From the NCBI GenBank assembly GCA_902806575.1, contig CADCXD010000005.1:3224001-3288000 (forward strand): a stretch of DNA of 64,000 nucleotides. Direction: 5' to 3'. A program made the translations under genes and the position numbers. Positions 54,437-64,000 of this stretch are shown one piece after another. Position 1 is the stretch's first letter, and every line of letters begins with the position of its first letter. This DNA is from Jackrogersella multiformis. Lineage: Eukaryota; Ascomycota; Sordariomycetes; Xylariales; Hypoxylaceae. The notes beneath the pieces were generated by a model, which saw only the letters and a list, made by a program, of their open reading frames with translations, searched no databases and was not told where the DNA came from.

Positions 54437-57400
54437 TCACTCCTTCTTTTTAATGGTCCGCTTGAACGGTTTCGTTAGTGCGTCCACGGACTTGCCCAGA
54501 GTTCTGAACAGATATCCAAGGCCGAAACTCCAGCCGCGAACTCGCACCGTGTAGATGAAGAAGTACACGAGCCCCCAGTTAGAAATGCAGAAAGCTAAGA
54601 AGATACCAAAGTCTAATTATTTCCTCGATGTTAGAACGTACTCGTACTCGTACTTGAAAAGGGGCTAATGGTGTGAAAAGGGACGTACTTCTCCATTTAT
54701 ACTCGGCATTAATGTTGAGCGTCGTAAGGTACTGGTTACCGACGCTATAAGGGCAGTATTGGCAGCCACTTATCGCATCTGGATTAAGTAAGTAGCCCCC
54801 GGCCGTCTGAGCGAACTCGCCCGCGTACGACTGGCAAGTCTGGTTCATGGGGACATCGAACTGAGCGGTCTCCGACGGGTCACACCGGACCGGGATACCG
54901 TCGAGAGTTGCAGCCAACATGCCGCCGATCCAGTAAGTGCACGGGTTTACCCAGTACATCCAATACCTCCAGAATGCAGGTAACATCGAGTAAGACTGAA
55001 CCACTCCGTTAAATAGACCGAACATGACGAAAAAGAAAGGCAACACCTATGCATGGTGTGTTAGTAACCAAGAATATCTACGCAGGTAGTTGTCACGGTA
55101 TTAGAACTTACATTGGAAATAACGGTAAAGCTAGGGGCGAACGCGCAGATCCACTGGCCCCAGCTGGACATGAACAAGAACACAAGCACCGTCATCAGGA
55201 ACGTGTATCCAGCAACCGAGCTGTCGGTAGCGAGTCCGGTGGGCCAGCACCACAGCGCCCAGTACAGGGCGCCAGATATCACGGCAGCGGGAATCTCGGC
55301 GACTATGTTAGCCGTACAGAAAGCGACCCAGCCGTAAATACGAGACGGATATTCGCGAGCCTCCCATAGCGCCATATTAGAGTCGAACTTGGGCACCACG
55401 GCATTGACAATGGTAGGCGGGACCGTAACGATTAGGAAGTTCGTGAACATGCGGTTCTGCATATCCTGTACAGTATACCCGAGCTTCCAGAAGGTGAATC
55501 CGTTGAAGATACCAATAATCACCGCGACGAAGAACTTTCCGTAGAGGTAGGAAGGGTCGCGCCAGTATTGCCTAAACATACGCTTGGTCAGCTCGATCGT
55601 TTGCTGCCACGTCGATGCGGCGTATTCCCGCTGCTGTTCCTTGGTGGGAGTAGCGCTCTGCGACACCGTGCTACGGACTCGTTTGAGGCCGTCGATCTCT
55701 TCGATGACTTTCTGCGCCTGCTCGCTGGTCCTCCACTCCTCGTTCCAGTCGACCTTGGTGCCATCGGGTCGTTTATGCGGTCGGGCTGCTGCCTCGAGAA
55801 TGAACTCAGCGACGTTTTTACCAGGAGGGCAAGTAGCTCCACGATCAGCGAAGTACTTTATGACATCCTTGCCATTCTCTCCGATAGGACCGAAATAGAA
55901 GGTATTTCCACCCGGGTTAAGAGCGAGCACCATGTCGAATTGCTGGATTAAAACTGAGCTTGGCTGATGGATAGTGCAGACGATAGCTTGGCCAGCGGCG
56001 CAAAGTTTCTTGAGGAAAGTCACGATAGAGTACGCGGACTGGGAATCAAGCCCCGAGGTTGGCTCATCGAGGAACAGGAGCAGAGACGGCTTTGCGGCAA
56101 GCTCAACACCGATTGTAAGCCGCTTACGCAACTCGACGCTAAGGGATTTGATGATAGCATCCTGGAGATCGTTGAGCTCGAGCAAATCTATGATCTTGTC
56201 GACGTAGGCCAGCTTCTCAGCTCGGGGGATGGACGCTTCTTGTCGTAGAAGTGCCGAAAATTCGATGGCCTCGCGGATTGTTTGGGTTTTGTCATGAAGA
56301 TCCCCCTGAAGGCAGAAGCCAGTGTTTCGCTGGAACTCCTGGCCTAAAGGCTTGCCGTCGACGAACATTTCACCAGAAATTACACCTGTACGCTGACGTT
56401 GTGCTAGAGTATTGAGCAAAGTCGATTTACCCGCACCGGACGCACCCATGAGCGCGACCATGATACCGGGCTTGGCGTAGCCGTTTACTTTGTTCAAAAG
56501 CTTGCGCTGGCCGCCGAGGTAGGGTACCGTGTATTCCACATCACGCCAAGTGAAAATAGAGTCGCTCTTCGTAAGTTGTTCCAACGTCTCCTTCTGTTCT
56601 TTGGGCGTAGCCTTGGAGTCACCGAATCTAGTCGCTGAAGACCCGCTACTATCGATGCCGCCTTTCTTCTCAACATCAGATGGCGAAACAGCTTTCTGTG
56701 CCTGCTTCTTAGCCCCTTTACTTTTCTTGAAGATCAGCGCACCGCCGCTTTCGGGTGAGAAATCGAACAACTCTGTCGCGGCAACCGTGATGAGGATGTA
56801 CAGAATCATGAATGCGATCACAACACCAAAGTTCCGCCACAGATTTGAACGGCTATAGTCAAGGGAGGTTTCCAGATAGTCGCTTCCTAGTACAGAGCGA
56901 GAGTTAGGACGAGAACCAGTAAGAGCACATCCTTGATATTCCGGTAGGATGTTGGGTCCTTGCGGCACGAGCTGTTCAGGGGCACATTCCATTACTCGAT
57001 TTGATAATTCGTTCGTCAAGACAGCCTCGAAGCTGTAAGAGATCGGATTGACCCAGTAGAGCCAGCCAAACCAGATGTACTTGTTCAAAAGTTGTGGCTT
57101 AGGAATGACATAGCCTGTATAAATGGCAAGCAGATTGAGAGCAAGACTAGAGAAGCGTACGGCTGTATTGATTTCTGGCGACAAGCTGGCGAACATGCGA
57201 TACAGGGCTGTGATCATGATTGTCGTTGTATAAACAAATAGTAAGTATATCCAGAACTTGCTCACGTCGATATCCAGGTTGGTCATGAAATACATAGCTA
57301 CGCCAAAGATGCACACTTGCACAAAGATTACGGGAATATCCTGAATAACTCGCGCAATCGAGACGGCGGAGGGGCTGTAGAAAGCGTAGTCTCGATGACG

Positions 57401-59278
57401 AGCGGCGACAGACCGCCCCGAGACCGCATTCGTGAGTTCCGACAACTGAAGCCATCCAAGGAAGATAATGGAGAAAAACAGTGCGCCGCCGCGAGAAAAC
57501 GCCCCTGCAGTTGTAGACGGCTGGCCAAAGTAGATCGAACCGACGATCAACCCGCTGGAAACGATAATAAAGAATTTCGTCCAGAGAGTCGCCTTGTCAC
57601 CGAACAGCAGCCAGAATTCCCGTTTCGTGCAGGCCAATACCTGCCGAGTGAACGAGACTGTGTAAGGAGACTTCTTGCTGACATGTTTCGACTTCGAGTC
57701 CTGCACTGCACCTTCGAACCTCTTCGTATCCGCATAATCAGTACGGTGTAGATGCGCCTCGTAATCTTGGACGTCGGCCAACAGCTTCTGGTAGTTCGAC
57801 GAGTTGCGGAAGGCCTTCTCTAGTTCCTCGGCTGTCTTGGGTGCCCTGTTCTCGAATCCGGGTCTAAACCGTCTCTCGTTTGGATCGGTGACGGCAGTCA
57901 AGAAATCTGCTGTAGTTTGCCTCTCTGGACATTCGAAGCCGAGATCGATGAAGTACTTTTTCGCATCCTTGGCTGGACCGGAGAATATTTGTCGACCCTG
58001 ATCAATGACCATAACTTTATCCACAAGCTCATAGATACCTTCGCCCGCTTGATAGAGCGTCACTAATGTAGTGCGATTGCTGATATCCGTCATGATACGG
58101 AGAGACTTAGCATAGTCGAGAGCTGTCGAGGCATCCAATCCACGTGTTGAATTATCCCACGCCATGACAGTTGACTTCGATGCCAGCGTCTCAGCGATAG
58201 AAACTCGTTTGCGCTCACCGCCGGATACTCCTCGTATATATTCGTCGCCAATGAGTGTATACTTCGTGTGACTGATTCCGAACATCTTCATTAATGCATT
58301 GGCGATAATTGGGATCTCCTCCTTGGCTCCCTTCTTCGTTTTGTTCATGAGGGCAAAAGTAAAGGTCTGCCAAACATTGAGTGAAGCGAAATGGATGTCG
58401 TCCTCGGGATTATAGTTGACTTCGCCGCGGTATAACTGTTTCTGCTTCTTCGCCGGAATACCGCCGTAGGATACCTCCCCTTCAACGGCGGCAAAGGATT
58501 CGATGTTGTTGCTGACGGCCTTTAAGAATGTGCTGCATCCAGATCCAGGCCGGCCTAACACCAACATCATCTCGCCGTCCCGCACACACCCGGTAAAGTC
58601 GTTGATCAACGTGCGCGTTGGCAGTTTCCTGCCGAATCGGAGAAGGGGAATGTAACGCGAAACGATGCGATACAAGTCGGGGCCGAAAGTACCTAATATC
58701 GCGTCGGGGACAGTACGGACGAAGGAAGACGTACTTTCGACACCTTTCACGGTGAGGCCCTTGTAAATGACACCAACCCGCTTCTCGGAACCATCCTCCG
58801 TTCGTTTTTCAAAGTGGCCGTCACGCATGAATTTGCCCAATTCGAATTCATCCTCTTCTGCCGCTTCCTTCTCATCACCATCGAGCTCGACATCGACAGC
58901 CCCGGTCTGTTTCGTATGCCTCCTTGATAAGTCGCCAGCTGCTTCGCTACGGCGACTGCGAACTTGGGTTAGGTCAAATAATCTGCTGGCTTGTGTATCT
59001 TGGGTTCTTGTTTTGTGTAGTTGAGAGAGGTTATGCCTCAACACCTCCAGTTCCTCCATGGCTTCCTGTTCGTCAATGCCGCCAACATCGCGTTCGCCCC
59101 AGGTGCCTTCTGCATTCCCCATGGCGTCAGAGCCATCGGGGCTGCTACGACCTTCTAAATCTCCCGCAGTATGTGTTCTGTCCGCTTCTGAGTGAGTATC
59201 TTCACGGTGCCATTGATTTGTCGGCATACCAGACTCTCTATGGCGAACGGCCTTGCCGCTGACCGAGCTAGCCCACAT
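54437..59278 (-). CDS. PDR-type ABC transporter (ABCG full-size)
   Basis: Plasma-membrane multidrug exporter of the fungal pleiotropic drug resistance type, order NBD1-TMD1-NBD2-TMD2, 1566 aa. Exons 59278-55112, 55046-54689 and 54612-54437 have introns of 65 and 76 nt near the 3' end. NBD1 has the degenerate PDR Walker A GRPGSGCST, signature VSGGERKRVS and WDNSTRGLDAST. NBD2 has canonical GASGAGKST and LFLDEPTSGLDS, but its signature reads LSVELRKRLTIGVE, with Leu where PDR proteins usually have Gln. Each half has six hydrophobic helices, and the last loop carries paired cysteines (CDPSE, CQSY, CQYC). No CGG-N5-CCG was seen upstream, so it may not belong to the catabolic regulon. It could serve self-protection or azole efflux. 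Confidence 0.95.
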
Positions 59279-61499
59279 GGCCGGCGAATGCGCACCTTGA
59301 GAAAAGGGCTTGTCGAATGAACGTTACTCGCGGTCCGAGGAATTTGCAATGAGCTAACAAGGGGAATGCGCTGATCCAGTTACTGTCCAGACACGCCTAG
59401 CAAAGTCAAGTCAGAAAGGGTTGGCTACCTGTCGTATATAGCAGGGCAAGGGGGTCATATAAGGTGAGAGATGGCTGACGACCTACTGGATCCTAATTTC
59501 CTTACTCTTCGTCCGACTAGTATTGATTTAAGGGTATGGAGAAGGACGGCAGTGGAGAAGCTAGGGTTAACCCATGAGGCATTTGGTGCTCTCATTATGA
59601 AAGTTGATTAATAATGAGTATATTATTAAGCAAGGGGAATAGTTTATAGGTTATAGGTTAATACGAAGGAGGTGTGAGGGCGATGGGTGTTGAGATCGCC
59701 CCACCACCCTTCATTATTATCGGTCAGGCAGCTGTCAGGTCGTCGGTCTTTGGTCTTAACATTGGTTGATATGCCGGCCGGCCGGGTTCCCTAATTCATA
59801 AAAGTATCGAGTTCCATAGCCGAAGGACGGGGATGCCATCGCATGCCGTTTGCGTATCGCGAGAACACGCTGGCCCACGATCCATGCATTGCTGATAGGT
59901 CGGCGTTTGTGACTGGGGATAGTTGGCTGGTTGACAGATAACAATGGGACATTAGACATTGGATATTGGACATTGCACAACATGTCGGTGAGATGGGGTC
60001 AGACCGCTCAACAAGCGCAGCCGGTAATAGGTCCGCCCATATCAGCACCTATCTCCAGTATAGGATCTATCATTCCGCAAATCGCTGGTGTTGCGATATC
60101 GCCGGCTGTAGATGGTTTATTCTCCTACCTACCTAGGTATATACGAATTATTATCCTTTCAGGAAACTCCGACATCTTTAAGCGAGATAGAGCGGACCAT
60201 CCAGATAGAGCGGACCAGACAGCCAGAGCTAGGCCGCAGCGGTGCTAACTTATTAGCTGCTTAGAGCTTTTCGGTGCCAAGACCCCGGCATGTAGGTACT
60301 ATGTAGGTAGGGCCCTGCGTCCATGTAGATCATTCTTCGGTCCCATCCGGATGCTCAAGAACTTACCGGCCAATAGAAGTCGGCATGATACCTACCTAGG
60401 CATAGGTAACTTCGCAGCTACACTACACTACGGCCCGCTCTACCACTACCTGCGGCTGCTTACAAACCCAAGACGAGCTCCATCTTGGACAGCATCCCAC
60501 TACTAATGTAGCTGGCGTAGGGCGGCCCGTGTGCATGTTACTTACCTCGCTAATTTTCATGTGATAATTCCAGAGAATGGCGGTGCTCCTTAAGAGCTCA
60601 CATAGAATGGGTCTTTTAAGGATAAACCCCTTTCCGCCAGCTTCCATCGATACCAAACTTTCCGTCTGTTTCAGCGGGTAGGCGTTACGATCTGCACAGC
60701 TGATAGCCGGGTATCATGTCAACCTAGAGTTAATGTTTACATGGATATATAAAGCGGCGATAAGAAGGTAATAACGGTGATTACCTTATAAACACGGCCA
60801 AACTGGCCAGTCGATGACAATATTGGCGATCGATATCAATGGGCATACATTCTCCCGGATTAAAAATCAAAGCTTATTCATTATTCGTTGATGCCCGAGG
60901 ACCCACTAATAGAATCTACTCTGATGTCTTATAATACACCCGAAGTATTGGTGCCGGTAAAGCAGGCTAAGCAGGCAGAAGTAGAGCGTCAGAATAATTA
61001 CACCATATGCGAGAACTATAACAATAACGCAGTCTTACACCGTGTGAAAGCTATCCCTTAAAGCAATTATTTCCGTTAACTCATAGATAATTGGTGCTGA
61101 TTCGGTAATTAAGGGATAATCACTTCACAGTGTCGAATTTTACATTGCAATGAAGTAGCCCGAGATGATAGTGAACCGATGGTGTGCTTCATGTACGGGT
61201 CGCTTAGGTGCCTATGCTTGACGGGGTTACAGCCCCTCACTTAGTGACCTCCTATGCAGGTATTAAACCACTAGCATAGAGCGACCGTAGGGCATGTTTT
61301 CACACCTTTACAGCATAAATTCACAGTAAGTTAAACGAAATCTAGGTACCTAGGTAATTAGATTGTCTCTTAAAGAGGCGACGGTACTCTAAGGTTTTTT
61401 TTTTTTTTTTTTTTTTTCTTCAAAAAGAGCAATTGTGCACTCAGTATGTGTTCCACTCCTATCCCCAAGTGTTTTGTCTCTTCTGCAAACTAATTTAAA
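59279..61499. other. Intergenic spacer with homopolymer tract
   Basis: No gene supported. It contains the ABC transporter promoter, TACCTAGGTA at 60130 and 61347, and a 23-T run (61395-61417) just beyond the 3' side of the P450 remnant. ORFs at 59791-60048, 59931-60248 and 60423-60656 lack motifs. Confidence 0.45.
61395..61417. repeat. Poly(T) tract, 23 nt (poly(A) on minus strand)
   Basis: Uninterrupted run of T. Read on the minus strand it is an A-tract about 80 nt after the last recognisable piece of the decayed P450. Confidence 0.9.
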
Positions 61500-62893
61500 A
61501 GACGGCACCCTTCCTCACGGCGACAAGATCAAATTGAGGCCACCGCAAATTGATAATCATCACTGTGCGTAACCGCCGGGTCCTCTTGCTATGCAAGCTC
61601 TGAGTAGAAATCACGACGGGTCCGAAATAACACTTTCGGTCCGCGATGGTGAGAATTAAAGATGTCAAACGTCTGGAACTCATTGACGCGGTGCCCTCCG
61701 TTCTTATTACCAGGCTCACCTTCACCAACTTTTCCTAGTGATGGCGGATTGATACGCATTGGCTCATCGATACATGCCCGCAACTATTTGCAGCTTGTCG
61801 ATTAAAGCCCCGATCGGATTTCCTTGCTACCCTAAAGCGTAGACCGGATCTCATGTACCAAGGCATTGTAGTATTCGGGATAATGAGAAAGGTAGAAGAA
61901 GAGAGCACATATGGTCGTGGCTGGCGGGGCGCATCCTACATTCTAACTGTCGATGAAATGGAAGTATTAACACCAGAAGACCATATTTGCCACGTACCTG
62001 CTATCATGAAGAAGATAGTCTCACCGATTATGTCCTCGAAGCTGTCCTCGGCCGCGGGGCCGGAGATAATAGAATATAAATCCTACTCGCTTTCCTGGGC
62101 CTTGCGCGCTATGGATATATCCGCCAGAGTGCTCCTGAATCGGTGGCCCTGGCGTGAGGGCAAACCCGGAGAATAGGGTCAGGAAGCGAAGAGCAGGTAG
62201 ATGCATGAGAATGTTGACTTCGGTCATTGCCGTTATGAGCAGCCTGAGGACAATGCGGTTCTTCTCCTCCGTTTGCAGGTTGAGACGTTTTCCGAGAGCA
62301 AAACTCCCAATCACGTCGAACCTCAAGCATTGGCACCTACCGGTCATTTCAGAAGGTGTAGAGATGTCGCATGATTGCAGAATAAGCTTCAGGAATACGT
62401 CGAGATGCTCTAGGACAGTAGGCTCGAAAATCCGCATCGACCGGTTACTCAAAGCTTGGGCATATAAATGCCATTTCTGGCGATGATGGTCTTTTGTCTA
62501 TGCTGTCCATGGTGCTGAACTGCTGCTCCCACCGCCCAGACAGGAAAGAACATATAAGTGCGAGTTGAAATTCAGATTCTGGTCAGCTAGTGACCAAAAA
62601 CCAAGTATATAAAGGATTGCGAATCTCTTACCGTACTGCGTGTGATTCTGCCATACGTTGAGATGCGTTGGTTTGCCAATGGGCTGGTAGCCTCCATAGC
62701 AATCGGTCATCTTGGCAAGCACAGGCCCTGAGTATTCCTTCAAAGGATGTAGTCGAATGCGATTTTCCAAGTTAAAAGCACACAGATCGTTAAAGAGCCC
62801 AAAATATAACCCCCCCAACTGTATGCAAAGTAACAAATAACTCTGGGTATGTATTCTCATATACGTAGTACAACTACCCCTGTTTCCCCACAT
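61500..62893 (-). pseudogene. Decayed cytochrome P450
   Basis: Ordered P450 pieces in changing frames: N-terminal IRLHPLKEYSGPVLAKM (about 62760), then MDSIDK / DHHRQKWHLYAQALSNRS joined only by dropping one A from a four-A run (62492-62495). Next come FEPTVLEHLDVFLKLILQS, then ISIARKAQESE, a TAG at 62083-62085 and DLYSIISG, then the I-helix region FEDIIGETIFFMIAG. After an intron-like gap comes GCAPPATTICALFFYLSHYPE. Further stops precede the ExxR block DEPMRINPPS (61754-61768). The heme loop FxxGxRxCxG is not found, so the 3' end is lost. The family looks like the fungal secondary-metabolism P450s. It lies beside an FMO fragment and may be a relic of a shared cluster. Confidence 0.75.
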
Positions 62894-63341
62894 CCATATC
62901 CTTCATCCTTGCTAAATGAAGCACCAATCAAGTTAGTGTAGCTGGCCGTATTGGGCAAGTTTTCGGAAAGAAGGGATTATCCCTGTAAGTTTCTCAATGG
63001 CCGATTATGTACAATGCCTTCCTCGATTCAATCCCAACCTAGCCACTAAAGTTACAATAGGTTTAACTAGAAAATTCTAGAATGAAGTTATTTATACCTT
63101 AAATCATAGTAGAGTCCCGTCCAATATTTAAGAGATGCTTACGAGGCATGAACCGGGGTTTATAGACAAGTATTAATTTAATTTACTCTGCCTAGTTTTG
63201 CTGGGTTTCTTCTGTTTGACGATGTCTATGCTACAAAGTAATTCCTAAATATACGAAGTTCACCGTCATCCAAAGCTTGACAACTCAGCTGAGACCGATG
63301 TAGTCTGCTCTTAATAATGTATACTGTAGACTCCCGAACGG
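62894..63341. other. Spacer between P450 remnant and FMO gene
   Basis: AT-rich; nothing supportable. Confidence 0.5.
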
Positions 63342-64000
63342 CTAATGAGAAAACGGTCGCAGTTTCAGGGTTTCGTCGTCCTCGGGGCGACCCGCAAGAG
63401 GGAAGTCCACAAATCGCGGTTCGATATACCAAGCAGGGTCACCGCACCATCCATTGCCCTCCTCCGCTTTCACGTGGGTGATGCTCCATCCATTGCCTAG
63501 CCATCTCATCTTATTCTCTCCAGCACTATCAATGCTTTCAAAGTCATAATCTTCCCACCTTGGTGCTCGTAGCGCTTCGAGCGCATGGAGAGTGCTTCCT
63601 GGCCACAGACCCGTGATACGGTCACCTGAGCTTTTGTACCAGCTATGGCAATCGTCTGTATAGACAGTATCTTTAAAATACTCATGACAATACTCGCTCC
63701 AGTCTTGAACTCGCTCGGGCTTGATGGTCATGGTAGCGTAGTCCTCCTTCTGCAGCTTGCGGATACATTTCACGATGTAGTCTCCCTCGTTCTCCAGGAT
63801 CACGGTCAGAGACCCAGACCCGATGGCCGAGTTGGGACCTAGCATAAAAAAGAAGTTGGGGAACGAGTCCACGGCGAGCGAAAGGTACGCCGTGGGAAAA
63901 GGTGTGAAGCGTGTCTGCAACGATCGGCCGCCGCGCCCGTGGATGGGAAAGGGGGGCGTTGATGAGTTGTTGAATCCGGTCGCGCAGACAAGAGCATCTA
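63342..64000 (-). CDS. Flavin monooxygenase / Baeyer-Villiger-type, C-terminal part, 5' partial
   Basis: FAD/NADPH-dependent monooxygenase whose N-terminal part lies beyond the right edge; about 218 residues are visible. The frame opens with DALVCATGFNN, holding the conserved ATG segment of the second nucleotide-binding region of FMO/BVMO proteins. It continues with YLSLAVDSFPNFFFMLGPNS, GSGSLTVILENEGDYI and CHSWYKSSGDRITGLWPGS, all typical of fungal Baeyer-Villiger-like oxidoreductases. The Tyr-Leu-Ser and GPN blocks are intact and the stop at 63342 gives the usual C-terminus. Such enzymes insert oxygen next to a ketone or oxidise N/S atoms, often in secondary metabolism. With the decayed P450 next door, a damaged biosynthetic cluster to the right is possible. 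Confidence 0.88.
   Translation of the reverse strand, partial: DALVCATGFNNSSTPPFPIHGRGGRSLQTRFTPFPTAYLSLAVDSFPNFFFMLGPNSAIGSGSLTVILENEGDYIVKCIRKLQKEDYATMTIKPERVQDWSEYCHEYFKDTVYTDDCHSWYKSSGDRITGLWPGSTLHALEALRAPRWEDYDFESIDSAGENKMRWLGNGWSITHVKAEEGNGWCGDPAWYIEPRFVDFPLAGRPEDDETLKLRPFSH

Noticed and set aside
54437..59278. Membership of the ABC transporter in the CGG-N5-CCG regulon
   Set aside because: No N5 site was seen upstream of 59278, only CGGTCCG (N1) near 59330.

Overview
The window is nuclear DNA from a filamentous ascomycete (Pezizomycotina; a Sordariomycete is my best guess). The evidence is genes with many short introns (about 50-100 nt, GT..AG, often with a CTAAC/CTGAC-like branch site), fungal-specific families (highly reducing PKS, Zn2Cys6 and Clr5 regulators, CYP504 P450, PDR transporter, NmrA-like protein, MetX-like hydrolase), and long gene-free stretches rich in the palindrome TACCTAGGTA. 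No rRNA, tRNA, CRISPR array or intact transposon was recognised.

Layout. Position 1-2197 holds the C-terminal ER-KR-ACP end of a highly reducing polyketide synthase that runs off the left edge. From 2.7 to 20.4 kb come a secreted dual-propeller phytase with an EGF-like insert, an amino-acid permease behind GATA boxes, a GC-rich intronless MmgE/PrpD protein, a small hypothetical ORF, a small secreted protein, an NmrA-like protein, a Clr5-domain protein and the housekeeping DNA primase large subunit PRI2. From 20.4 to 32 kb is a near gene desert. It has one conserved-looking 90-aa zinc-ribbon protein, many microsatellites and one candidate two-exon secreted peptide. A decayed DUF7924-type gene lies at about 32.1-33.3 kb.

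From 34.4 to 52.8 kb lies what I consider the most interesting content: a compact catabolic-looking cluster. It has a Zn2Cys6 regulator, a RidA/YjgF deaminase, a MetX-like alpha/beta hydrolase, an amidase, two short-chain dehydrogenases, a CYP504 (phenylacetate-hydroxylase-type) P450, an MFS sugar-type transporter and a DUF1479 Fe/2OG-oxygenase-like protein. Seven copies of CGG-N5-CCG (mostly TCGG-N5-CCGA) sit in the promoters of these genes, including the regulator's own, and I saw none in the other promoters I read. That suggests one self-regulated regulon for uptake and breakdown of an amide- or nitrogen-containing, probably aromatic, compound. One unrelated gene at 48 kb, with an early stop codon but intact splice structure, interrupts the cluster and lacks the motif.

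The right end (54.4-64 kb) holds a full-length PDR-type ABC transporter, a decayed cytochrome P450 and the C-terminal part of a flavin monooxygenase running off the right edge. All multi-exon models were built by hand from splice signals and reading frame. The exon sums are multiples of three in every intact model, but no transcript data were available.
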